34,307 nucleotides of DNA, from assembly GCA_037176905.1 (NCBI GenBank), contig JBBBWG010033196.1, positions 79,317-113,623 of the forward strand. The letters are read 5' to 3'. Shown one piece after another: positions 11,801 to 21,500 of this stretch. The notes under the pieces were generated by a model, which was given only the letters and a program-made list of their open reading frames with translations, searched no databases and was not told the origin of the DNA. The stretch's first letter is position 1; each line of letters begins with the position of its first letter. The stretch is from Azolla pinnata (lineage: Eukaryota; Streptophyta; Polypodiopsida; Salviniales; Salviniaceae). The position numbers and the translations under genes were made by a program.

Positions 11801-13498
11801 CATTTTACACCAATTATGCCGCCCTAATTCCCTTCTTTACACATCATACATGGATCAGAGGACTTCTTAGTCATTGGTGCCAACACGCATGCAGCTATTC
11901 TTCATGGTAAGGGATTACGACCCAACTACTCAATACGCTCCTTTGTTGGATCTTATCCATATGTCACAAAAACGAATATGAAGGGTCAAGAAGCACCGAG
12001 GAATCAGCAATAACCCTGGAGACTACAAGTCTATGCCCTTCACACATATACCCAGAAAGCAATTTGAACTAAAAACCAAAAATACTCATACAAATTTTCA
12101 TGTATTTCTTTGGCTGTCGTTAATGCCAATTGTGGTCAAATATCATTGTTGACCATGCTTTTTATTCCATCTTTTTAAGCATTCATATCATCCAAATTTC
12201 CATGCATTCCTCGCGCCAGTCCCTACTCTCGAATTGTATCCCCCTATTTCATTGTTCATAATGATTTCTCTTCCACCTCACAGCAACATTTACACACTTG
12301 CATCCAAGCTTAACAAATAGGAAAAAACCCTAGTTCTACAGAAAACAATTTGGAAGCTTCTTGCTCTGACGGCAATCAAGGATACCCTATACATACCTCT
12401 TTTCAAGCCTTGAGAGGCATCGCTTCATCTATTGTGCTCTCTTTTGCTAGCCCAAATTTTCCATCGGAAAATGGACTGTAGTTTCCATTATCATGGCTGA
12501 GATTTTCTTGTCCATACCCTATCATATTGCATTCATAAGAATAAGAAGAACAATCGTTTTGTTCTTTGTTCACTCCCATCGTGCTCGCTTTTGTATGACC
12601 CATATTTTCAGTATGATATGAGTGGACTTAAAATTTCTGTCTCTAAGTCTTGTTTGTGTCTTGTGTGTCCTTTTCTCTTTTTCCTTTTCCCCTTTTTGTG
12701 TTTTGCCTTCTTTTATTCTTTGTTGAAAAATCAGAGCCCCTAGATGTTAGACCTTGGCTTAGGTACCAAACTCATAAAGTTGAATGAGCCCAAATTTTAG
12801 TCCAGCCCATGGGCTGAGCCCCCATTCCGTAGATTGCAATCGGTTTTTTTTCTGGAGGTTAGAAAGATACCTGCCTATCAATAATCAATCAAAATACCAC
12901 TAACATGTCGTAGTGATTATTTGCCCGTAGTATTAACACATTATTCTTTATGGATTTCATATGAGCCTGGCGTTGTATGTGCACATGCTACCAAATTGGG
13001 AGCATTCACCAAATGTTAAAAATGGCCATATAACTAGCATCTGACACAATTTTATTGATTGTTCTCCTCTGGTGCTAGGCATACATATATATTTGTACGT
13101 AAGTAAATATGATGGTATGCACTTATTCATGAATGAGCTATACATTGTAACATAGTGACGCTTAATAGTCAATGATGATTTGCACACACATCATGTAACT
13201 ATGTCCAAACTTTTGATCTTCTCCGGGTACCATGCACACGAGTATACATGCATGCACATACGAACATACGCACATGCATGCACGCATAAGCTATGCGCGC
13301 ACGAACGTGCATGCACAATGAAGGGTAGATAATACAGCTGCACGTTTCGGAGGAGACGTTAGCACACAACCATATGCCTGATCTGGAGGTCCACATTCCG
13401 TGAGCATAAGAAATGAACGAGAATAGAACGGAGGAAGCAGAACTCACCTCCAAGGGGAAGAGGAGGCGGAGATCGGCAAAGGATTCGACGAGGAGCAT
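8887..13498 (-). CDS. RINGv (C4HC3) membrane E3 ubiquitin ligase, plant MARCH-like; seven exons
   Basis: Exons read on the minus strand: 13498-13448, 11455-10911, 10382-10248, 10138-10096, 9970-9905, 9755-9641 and 9017-8887. All introns are GT-AG and phases agree, giving 1086 nt (361 aa). Seen: the RINGv finger is made by splicing after ECCR: C-R-I-C, LGCHCRGDLAKAH, RTC, then NKCEVC. Next come NFWVWRLSQR, a hydrophobic helix (LLAALLILIAGLLFDVLI), the loop YYLGASALPVN, a second helix (VLVVLGLGTAARLVVECC) and a basic tail. Known: this C4HC3 fold recruits E2 enzymes, and plant relatives keep two C-terminal membrane spans. Inference: a membrane-anchored E3 ligase with the RING facing the cytosol; substrate unknown. 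The six exons from 11455 down are solid. Exon 1 (MLLVESFADLRLLFPLE) is chosen because its strong donor GAG|GTGAGT and phase 0 fit; an ATG at 13548 in another frame is an alternative start. Confidence 0.85.
9193..9378 (+). repeat. Three ~62-bp tandem copies carrying TTTAGGG motifs, in the last intron of the RINGv gene
   Basis: Copies begin with GTTTGATA or GTTTGTTC at 9193, 9256 and 9317. Each continues with an ACGCC/ACACC stretch, then a GT-AGT-like linker and TTTAGGGTTT or its variants; the third ends in two consecutive telomere-type units. The block lies in the intron 9018-9640. Confidence 0.75.
12403..12603 (-). other. Unassigned 66-codon open frame inside the large first intron of the RINGv gene
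   Basis: It starts with ATG (MGHTKASTMGVNKEQ) and ends PLKA followed by TGA. Six bases after the stop is a good donor, GAG|GTATGT, in the same phase as the flanking RINGv junction. There is no pyrimidine-rich acceptor upstream, so a cassette exon is only a guess. Composition is mixed and no family is recognised. Confidence 0.2.
13228..13320. other. Alternating purine-pyrimidine tract rich in GCATGCA
   Basis: About 90 bases of the RINGv first intron consist largely of CA/TG/CG steps with repeated CATGCATGCA and GCGCGC-like strings. Such tracts can adopt Z-form or small cruciform structures (established for alternating Pu-Py DNA). Function here is not shown. Confidence 0.5.
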
Positions 13499-13639
13499 GT
13501 GCGGAGGAGGAGATCGTCCGAAGCGGGGGCAGAAGGAGAAGGACCCATGGGCGGGGTTCTTATGCCGAGGAACCCTGAATCGGGCGGAGCAGGCGGCGTG
13601 GAAGGCCGTTCCGGGTCATGGAGGAGTTGGGATCGATGG

Positions 13640-13915
13640 GCCGAGAGAAGCACGAGAAGGAGAAGAAGAAGAAGAAGAAGAAGGAGAAGAGGCGGAAGAA
13701 GAAGAAGGGGGATCGAATGGTGTAGGGTTTGCGCGGCGATTGGAAGGACACACAGAGAGGCCTGAGCAGCGAGTGTTTGACATTGTCAGAGAGGGAGAGA
13801 GGGAGAGAGAGAAAGAGAGAGCGATCAGAGAGAGAACTCCATGTCTTCTTCTTCGTCTTCTTCGTCTTCGTCTTCGTCTTCTCTGCGTCGTCTTCTTCCT
13901 TCGTCTTCGTCGTTT
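13640..13915. repeat. Microsatellite cluster upstream of the RINGv gene
   Basis: In order on the plus strand: GAA/GAG units about 13655-13715, GAGA units about 13790-13833, and CTTCGT units about 13843-13912. Purine-rich strand changes to pyrimidine-rich strand between the second and third blocks. This is probably promoter or 5' UTR of the minus-strand RINGv gene. The Arg- and Glu-rich open frames here are repeat artefacts. Confidence 0.7.
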
Positions 13916-13924
13916 TTTTTTCTG

Positions 13925-14090
13925 CATTAAAAAATAACAAATAAATAAATAACAAATAAAACAAATAAATAAATAATTAATCAAACAAATAAATAAATAA
14001 ATAATAAAACAAACAAATAATTAATTAATCAAACAAACAAATAAATAAATAATCAAACAAACAAATAAATAAATAAAATAATAGGCCCAG
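13925..14090. repeat. AAAT/AAAC low-complexity tract
   Basis: Nearly pure A-rich repeat built from AAAT and AAAC tetramers with occasional AATTAATC. It abruptly separates the microsatellites on its left from the T/C-rich block on its right. Confidence 0.85.
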
Positions 14091-14128
14091 AAATATAATT
14101 AATAACATAAAAGAAGATTCTGAGGAAT

Positions 14129-15160
14129 TTCTTCCCCCCCTTTTTTTCCCCTTCATTTTTTGTTTTTCTCCCTTTTTTTTTTTTTGATTTTTCCCTTTTT
14201 CCATTCCTTTTATTTATTTATTTCTTCCTCCCTTATTTTTCCATTTTCCCCTCCTTGATTTTTTTCCCCTTTTTTTCCATTTCTTTTTCTTGATTTTTTT
14301 TCTCCCTTTTCTTCCATTTCTTCTTCTTGATTTTTTTCTCCCTTTTTTTCCATTTCTTCTTCTTGATTTTTTTCCCCTTTTTTTTCCCTGTCTTTTTCTT
14401 TCTCCATTTCTTTTTCTTTTTTCTTTTTTCTTGATTTTTCTCCCCTTTTCCCATTGCCTTTGTTTTCTATTTTCTCCTCCTTTTCTCCCCTTTTTTTCTC
14501 CATTTCTTTTTCTTTTTTCTTGATTTTTCTCCCTTTTTCCCACTGCCTTTGTTTTCTATTTTCTCTCCTTTTCTTCATTTTTGTTCTCCATTTCTGTTTC
14601 TTTTTTCTTGACTTTTCTCCCTTTTTCCCATTGCCTTTGTTTTCTATTTTCTCCCCTTTTCTGCATTTCTTTTCTTTTTTCTTGATTTTTCTCTCCTTTT
14701 CTCCATTTCTTTTCTCCATTTCTTTTTCTTTTTTCTTGATTTTTCTCCCCTTTTCCCATTGCCTTTGTTTTCTATATTCTCTCCTTTTCTCCATTTATTT
14801 TTCTTTTATTAGAAACTTTTTTACCCTTCTTCCCATTGCCATTTTGTAATATATTTTCTCTCCTTTTCCTCCACTTTGTTTATCTTGATCTGTTTTCCTT
14901 TTTATAAATTTCCCTTCCTCTTCTCCATTTCCTTTTTTTCTTCATGATTTTTCCCTTTTTTCCAATTCTCCTTTTTCCATTTCTTTTTCATGATTTTTTA
15001 CCCTTTTTTCCATTCCCCTTTTCCCATTTCTTTTTCATGTATTTTTCCCTCTTTTTTATTATATGTTTTCCTCCTTTTGCCCATTTCTTCCTCTTCTTCT
15101 TCTTGATTTTTTTCCCCTTTTTTTCCTAATCTTTCTCACTCCTTTATTTTTTCTTTCTGT
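14129..15160. repeat. 1-kb strand-asymmetric T/C-rich minisatellite
   Basis: The plus strand is overwhelmingly T and C, built from short blocks such as CCATTTCTTTTTCTT and TTGATTTTTCTCCC. A longer unit is marked by CCATTGCCTTTGTTTTCTAT, found near 14451, 14540 (one change), 14628 and 14756, with a degenerate copy near 14833, so the main spacing is about 88 bp. Long Lys/Glu- or Phe-rich open frames across it are by-products of the composition. No gene is seen. Confidence 0.9.
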
Positions 15161-16997
15161 AGATGCACAAATTTTATGTCTTTTCCTTTCTCTTTGGCCT
15201 TTTTTGCTTTTTTTGCTTTTTGCATGTTCTGTGGAAGCTATTTCCTTGTGCTCTTCTGCTTTCTGCTTCTCTGCTTCTGCTTTCTGCTTTCTGCTCTGCT
15301 GGGTTTGGCCTCTGTAGCAGACTCGATCAGCTCGATGGACCAATTCCGGCTTTTCCGCTTTGAATCGATCGAGCGAAAGCCAGAATCGATCGTCGATCGA
15401 CTCGAAACGATGAAACTTTTGAAGCGAGGGCGCGAATGAATGCCATTCCCAGCCCGCCCAAAACTCCGCCTACAAAACTCCCTGGAATCTGGAGACACAT
15501 GTTGTTGCAAGAGTGGAGATCAGGAGGAGCGCCGCAAGCGAGAGCTGCGTGACTTTGTCCGAGATCAACGTGCGAGTAGGTAGAGGAAGAGGATGGAACG
15601 GATCATCGCATGGGCCATCCATCCAATCCATCCATGCATCTGTGCATGACTTTGGAGCAATCTGCATTGCAGAAAGCCTCGTATTATGACCGGCAAAAAA
15701 ATGCATACGATGAGACGATGTGAGGCCCAGGCATTCTCCGTGTCTGTATTAGTCGCTTATTCCGCCAATCGTGGGGGGTCCCTGGATGTGTTGCTATCCG
15801 TCCGTCTCTTTTGCAGGGTATCGGATCGAGCAACTCATCGTCGTCCCGGTTGGTGGACGAGTCCAAAAGAGATCGACAGCTATGTACATACATGTAATAC
15901 TTGTAATCGTCTGATATGTGGACTCTTTCAGTATGTGCATTCCCAGTAAGAAGCGAGTGTCGGGTACGATGATCCTTGGGTAATGCATGGCTTGTAATTA
16001 TACGACCATCACCTTTGGCAAATCTCAGAAATTCTTGTGGGTCCTTTTTCCCTCTTTTTTTCCTTTTAATTATCTTCTACTTGGTATTAAAAACGCCCAA
16101 AGGCCAAGTACAAATTACAACTTTTACAAGCCAACAAAAGTAGTATTGGTGTTGAGTAATTCGTCGGAGTTTAATGAGTAAGCATTATGAGATCATGTGG
16201 TCTTGTAGGGAATATGCAGGTTTGAAAAATGAGGTTTAGATTTACACTCTTCGATCGGAGGAGTACGAACAGGAAAAATATAACTGCAATTTATACAACT
16301 GAGAAGTGAATGCTTTTTGCATGTGAGGCATTCCACTGTACTTTAAGCTTTGGCTCGCTCACTTAGCCAAGAACAAACTACATAGCATGGGAATACGACT
16401 TTCACTCCAACAAAATCAGTTAGCGATTCGTTGCATGGTTTGTCTTAAGACCTGTATACGATCTTGTGTTATCTTGGAGAAAGCATTCGAACATCTCGAT
16501 ATTCCGCTCTCTATCTATACCTCTTCTATTGACTTTCTTCGATCAAGCGTTGTGTCATTTGTGCGCTGTCTAACCACTTTGTCCCTGTATGTTTGGCGAT
16601 GCTTGCTTGGCTCTGCTGATACAACCGGACGCAAAAATGTTCTAGTACGCCAAAATGCAATTGTTCGTGTCTCAATCGGATACAAGAGAAAATGGGATGC
16701 ATCAGAGTTGCCTCACGATGAATCGACGATTGGCTTTTTTCTAGCAATCTTAATCACTGAGGATGCAGACACTTCACCCACTCGGCTCCGGTCTCTTTGT
16801 CGTTGTCGTGAGACAAAGGAAGTATAATCCTTCTCAACCATAGATGTTTGCTTGAAAATTGTTGTTATGGGCATAACTTTAGGAACTAGTTACGAAGGCT
16901 GATTTGAATTGTTTAAGGGTAAAATAAGTGAAAAACCAATTATTTTAGGATTAAGACGAACCCATATGATCATTAGACAAGTGTGAATGCACCTAGT
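15161..16997. other. Intergenic; no supportable gene
   Basis: The left end has a TGCTTTC/TGCTTCT microsatellite (about 15252-15300). Around 15362-15400 are clustered GATCGA/ATCGAT palindromes. A 146-codon open frame at 16387-16827 (+) and a 73-codon one on the other strand overlap each other; neither shows a domain, good start context or splice evidence, so I do not call them. Confidence 0.4.
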
Positions 16998-17290
16998 TGT
17001 TAGGGAACCTTGGGAGTTGACTCACATAAAGGGGACTAATCAGTTACTTCATTTCATTACGACATTTTGAGACACAGTGAAAACTCTCTTTTAGTGAGGT
17101 TAGGCTCTATGGTCATCGGATCCGTACCTATAAGTTTTCGAGGTATATCCAAGGTAATCACCAGTGAGAGGCAATGCTTTGGATTATTCTTCAATCATTT
17201 GCTTGAGGGTGGTTGATGTGTATAATCGCTTTTAAATCACTGCTCTCTAATCTCATCTCTAATATTACTTATCATCAGTAGATCCTAACA
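16998..17290. mobile_element. Possible solo LTR fossil (family uncertain)
   Basis: The stretch begins TGTTAGG and ends CCTAACA, a 7-bp inverted end pair with the TG...CA of LTRs, 293 bp apart. The interior wording (GGATCCGTACC, AAGGTAATCACCAGTGAG, ending in AGTAGATCCTAACA) resembles short plant copia-type LTRs. No matching target-site duplication and no neighbouring internal region are visible. If real it is an old, broken, isolated remnant. Confidence 0.3.
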
Positions 17291-17540
17291 ATCACTCTTT
17301 GATCCGACGTTTTTCCTTATCCACATTGGTCATCATGTATGATCTTTTCAGCATGGTGAAAGGATATAGAAATATCTTCCGATCAATGTGCATCCTCGGA
17401 ATTGCAAATACTTCGATCCAAGCTTTGCAAAACTCACGATCACGTGCTTTCTCAATCGCAACATTCATCGAAGATGGCAAGAAGCAAGGCCCGCGATAAC
17501 TCATATGCATCTGCATTGCATGCATGATTGTATGTACAAA
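17291..17540. other. Short unassigned spacer
   Basis: Overlapping open frames lie on both strands (17299-17499 plus, 17292-17525 minus). Neither matches a family I recognise. The right end leads directly into the CAT/CAC repeat. Confidence 0.3.
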
Positions 17541-18304
17541 TAATCACAATCACAATCATCAATATCATTCACTATCATCAGCCCATCACCATAATCACCA
17601 TCACCACCATCACCAGCATCACCATCATCACCATCATCACCGTCATCACCATGGCCACCACCATCACAATCACAACCATAATCTAGATTCACCATTGTAA
17701 TAATAATAATAATAATCATCATCATCATCATCACCATCACCATCACCATCATCACCATGACCATAGTCATCATCACACCACCACCACCATCAACATCAGC
17801 ATCATCACCATCACGATAGTCATCATCACCGATTCACCACCACCACCATCACCATAGTCATCATCACCACTGGCACCATCAGCATCACCATCATCACAAT
17901 CACCATAGTCATCATCACAAGCACCACCATCACCATCACCATCACCACAATCAGTCATCATAACCACCGCATCATCATCACCAATTCACCACCACCACCA
18001 TCACCACCATCACCACCATCATCATCATCACCACCACCATCACCAACATCATCATCACCATCACCACCACCATCACCAACATCATCATCACCATCACCAC
18101 CATCACCATCATCACCACCACCATCACCAACATCATCATCATCATCATCACCACCACCATCACCAACATCATCATCACCATCACCACCATCACCACCATC
18201 ACCGCCACCACCATCATCATCACCACCACCACCATCACCACCACCACAACCATCAGCACCATCACCAGCACAAGCACCATCACCACCATCACCACGACCA
18301 TAAT

Positions 18305-18335
<31 letters not shown>

Positions 18336-18342
18336 AGCAGCA
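17541..18342. repeat. 0.8-kb CAT/CAC trinucleotide array with higher-order units, upstream of the M16 gene
   Basis: Almost every triplet is CAT, CAC or a one-base variant (AAT, AGT, AAC), ending with CAGCAG. A longer unit, CCACCACCATCACCAACATC, recurs at 18031, 18064, 18115 and 18151, with spacings of 33, 51 and 36 bp, all multiples of three. Another sub-unit, CATAGTCATCATCACC, recurs in 17762-17920. The open frames through it are His-rich on one strand and Met/Val/Asp-rich on the other; I treat these as artefacts. Confidence 0.92.
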
Positions 18343-18503
18343 AGGAGTGCAACAGCTCATTGTTGGGCATCTTTGCAAGGGTTTAGGGTTGAGAAAGAAG
18401 AAGAAGAAGAGAAGGAGAAGAAGGCCTTTTGGTGGGCACTTTCTGGTGTAATGGCGAGAAAGAAGAAGGAAGAAGGATATGCTTGGAGGGCATATCCCCC
18501 CTA

Positions 18504-21500
18504 ATGGCTCCTGCGCTTCCGCTTCGTCATCATCTTCACCACCACCACCATCATCATCATCATCCATGGCTTCTCCGACCTTCTGCTCCATTCACTTCTC
18601 CACGGAAACCCTCATTCCCTTGCTATGCTTCTTCTTCTTCGTGTTCCGCTCGAGCGATCGAAGAAAACCCACTCCATCATACTCGTGTACAAGCAGTAGA
18701 AACACCACCAGCCTCCAAAACAGGAGGAACGACATTAACTAAAACAACAACGCTGCCAGTGCAAAGCCCTAAAGAAGGAGGAGGAGGAGGAGGATCTCAG
18801 ATCACCAGAAGAAGAGCCCTCATCCACTCCATCACCTCCTCCGCAACGCTACTAGCTTCAACCGCTGATGGAAGGATCAACAAGAACAAAGCCTTGTGTA
18901 GAACGCTTGACGATGGAAGTGCCGGGGAAGAGCAAAAAGGAGGAGAAGGAAAGAGAGGTAATACGGATTCCTTCATTGCTGGATTGCAGAGCAGAATCTG
19001 TAGCTTCTCCTTGGCCAATGGCATGAAGTGGATAGTTCTTGAGAGGCACAATGCTCCCGTTATTTCTTGTTATACATATGCAACTGTGGGAGCTTCCGTG
19101 GAAGAGGACGGATTTACTGGCCTTGCCCATCTCCTGGTATGTATTCAAAGGTCTAATGTATGAAAACCAGCTACGTTTAATGTATAGATTATTGAACTTC
19201 ATTCGTTGCTGTGTAGAACGTTTTTATGTATCAATCATATTTTGACAGAAATCACTCGTATGTGAAATGCCTAATGTATGAAGGAGCATATTATTTAGTT
19301 TGTTGAAGTTAATGTATGCATGTAAATAGCCTTTTGTTGCATCGCAATGTGTAAAACGTTAGTGTATGAAGGGTGGTAGAACTCTTCATCTTCATCGGTA
19401 TGCAATAGGAAGTTCATGGATTGAACAAAACATTCTTTTTTCAGGATACAGCTGTACCCAACTTTTTTCTAGTTTTGATACACCCAGGTTCAAAAATTTC
19501 GTCATATATATATACTACTTCTCTCAATGTGGTTTTGAAGTAGGGGTTCGACATATGACAAAATGTTTTGAGCCAAAATTGACAATTTTATGTGCAAAAC
19601 TCGTTTATGGTCCTCAACATGCATGTTTACTCAGTCAAACCAAATCATGAAATCATTATGCTGAAAATTTTCTGGTTTCTGAGAAAATGTTTTTGTTTTT
19701 ATTGTTTAAAGGAACACCTTGCATTTAAGGGCACGAGGCTTGTGGGGACTAGGGATGCGATAAAAGAGGCTTACCTGTTGGATCAACTGGACGAAGGTGT
19801 GTAAGGCTGTATAGCCTCATTAGGTTTTAGTTTTTTTTAAGCATTTTCCGGCAGCAGTATAACTTGTAAGTGTAAACATTCTATTGCTATGTCTGATACA
19901 GTTTTCTATTCCATGAGAGATGCAAAACTCGAAGGAAAAAACAGCAAAGTGGCTGCTCTAAAGGAAACATTTGTAAGTTGAGAAGATCTTAAGATAAAGT
20001 TAACCTTCTTCATGTGCATGGCCATGCATTTTTATAATTGCTAGATCAGGCATGCCGTCAAGTTTCAAGAAAAGAAATTTTCTTGTCACTCAGATGTTGA
20101 TACACATGTAATCTATTAAGTATGTTCATTAACAGATTTGTTATTTGATATTTGACATATGGTTGGAAGTTACAAAATATTCTGGTTTTCTTGTATGTGT
20201 TTTGCTTGGTTGGATTTGAAGTTATGGTCACAGATGTGAATGAAGAAAAATCTGCAAGATCGAACAGCTAGATGTTAAGTATGTTCATTCATAATTAACT
20301 TAGATACTTGTTAGATGACATATGGTTCCAAGTTGCAAAACTCCCTGGTTTTCCTGTATGAATTTGCTTCCTTGGATTTGAAGTAATGGTTATGAACGTG
20401 AATGCAGAAAGATCTGCAATACCAAGCCGCCAATCTTGTCGTTCCAAATGAGTATGGGTCTATCATGGTTCGTGAAGGTGGCATAGGGTTGAATGCACAA
20501 ACATCACAAGATAATACTGGTGAGGAAAGCAACCAAGATGAAATCCCACATTCTGAGAGGATGCAAACCACAATGATGCACTATTTTTACTTTTTGAGAT
20601 TTTACCTATTGAGCTCTTCTCAGACCTTTTTTCTAGAATATTTTGTTTCTTTGCCGTCGAACAAGCTTGAGCTTTGGATGGCATTGGAGAGTGGTCGATT
20701 TATCGCACCTGTATTTAGAGAGTTATATTCAGAGAAGGAGGTAAGTTTTTCAAGAAAATCTTATTAAGGGCCTTCTTTATTTATTAATGCCTTATTTGGA
20801 TTGTTGCAATGCCCAAAACCATTCCATAGTTTGTATAGATTACTTATAAAACAGTCTGCACTGGTTTAGGGTTTTAGAAAAGAGAGGATAAGGCAAAGAA
20901 GAAGACCTGACATAATTACAATTGTTTTCTATTTTTAGTGTTGAATGATGATTAAAAAAATGAAACAACGTATCTTGTTTCTCATGCATAAAGGTAATCA
21001 AAGAAGAAAGGAGGCTTCGAGTGGAGAATGCTACTTATGGTTCTTTTACTGAAGCTTTTCAAGAGCTTGCATTTCCAGGGCTTTCGTATCGACGTCCTGT
21101 AATTGGTTATCGTATCCAGAGTTGTATTTCAGAAAATGGAATAGTTACATATGCCTCTTTTTTCTACATTTTCTGTGTTAGATGAACTTCTATGATTGGT
21201 TGTCGGATTTTTGTTTCTGCAATTATTGACCTTCACTTTGAATAATATTCTTGAAGATCTTAGAACAACTATAGCCATAATCCTGAAATTTGCTACAAAA
21301 AGTTCTATTTTGTGAATATCTTCAAAAACCTTGACTTAATCACACTGAATATATAGCGGAGGATTTTGAAGGTATTGGTAGAAGAGAGGTGAACCGGTTT
21401 TTTCAAGAGAATTATAACCCGGAGACTTTAACGTGTGCTGTGGTAATCCATATATCTTAGCATGTTTTTATTGAAGAAGAAGTTATCATATTGTGTGCAC

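Noticed and set aside
13413-13984. Arg/Glu-rich and Lys-rich frames near 13.5-13.98 kb
   Set aside because: Driven by GAA, GA and CTTCGT microsatellites; only the short segment ending at the GTGAGT donor at 13448 is used for the RINGv gene.
14210-14849. Long Lys/Glu-rich (minus) and Phe/Leu-rich (plus) open frames
   Set aside because: They arise from the T/C-rich minisatellite; several frames are open at once and the peptides merely translate the repeat.
16387-16827. 146-codon open frame (+)
   Set aside because: No recognisable domain, no promoter or splice support, and an overlapping open frame on the other strand.
17501-18370. His-rich or Met/Val/Asp-rich frames and the idea of a CRISPR-like array
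   Set aside because: Trinucleotide repeat without unique spacers or a constant direct repeat; the peptides are translations of CAT/CAC.
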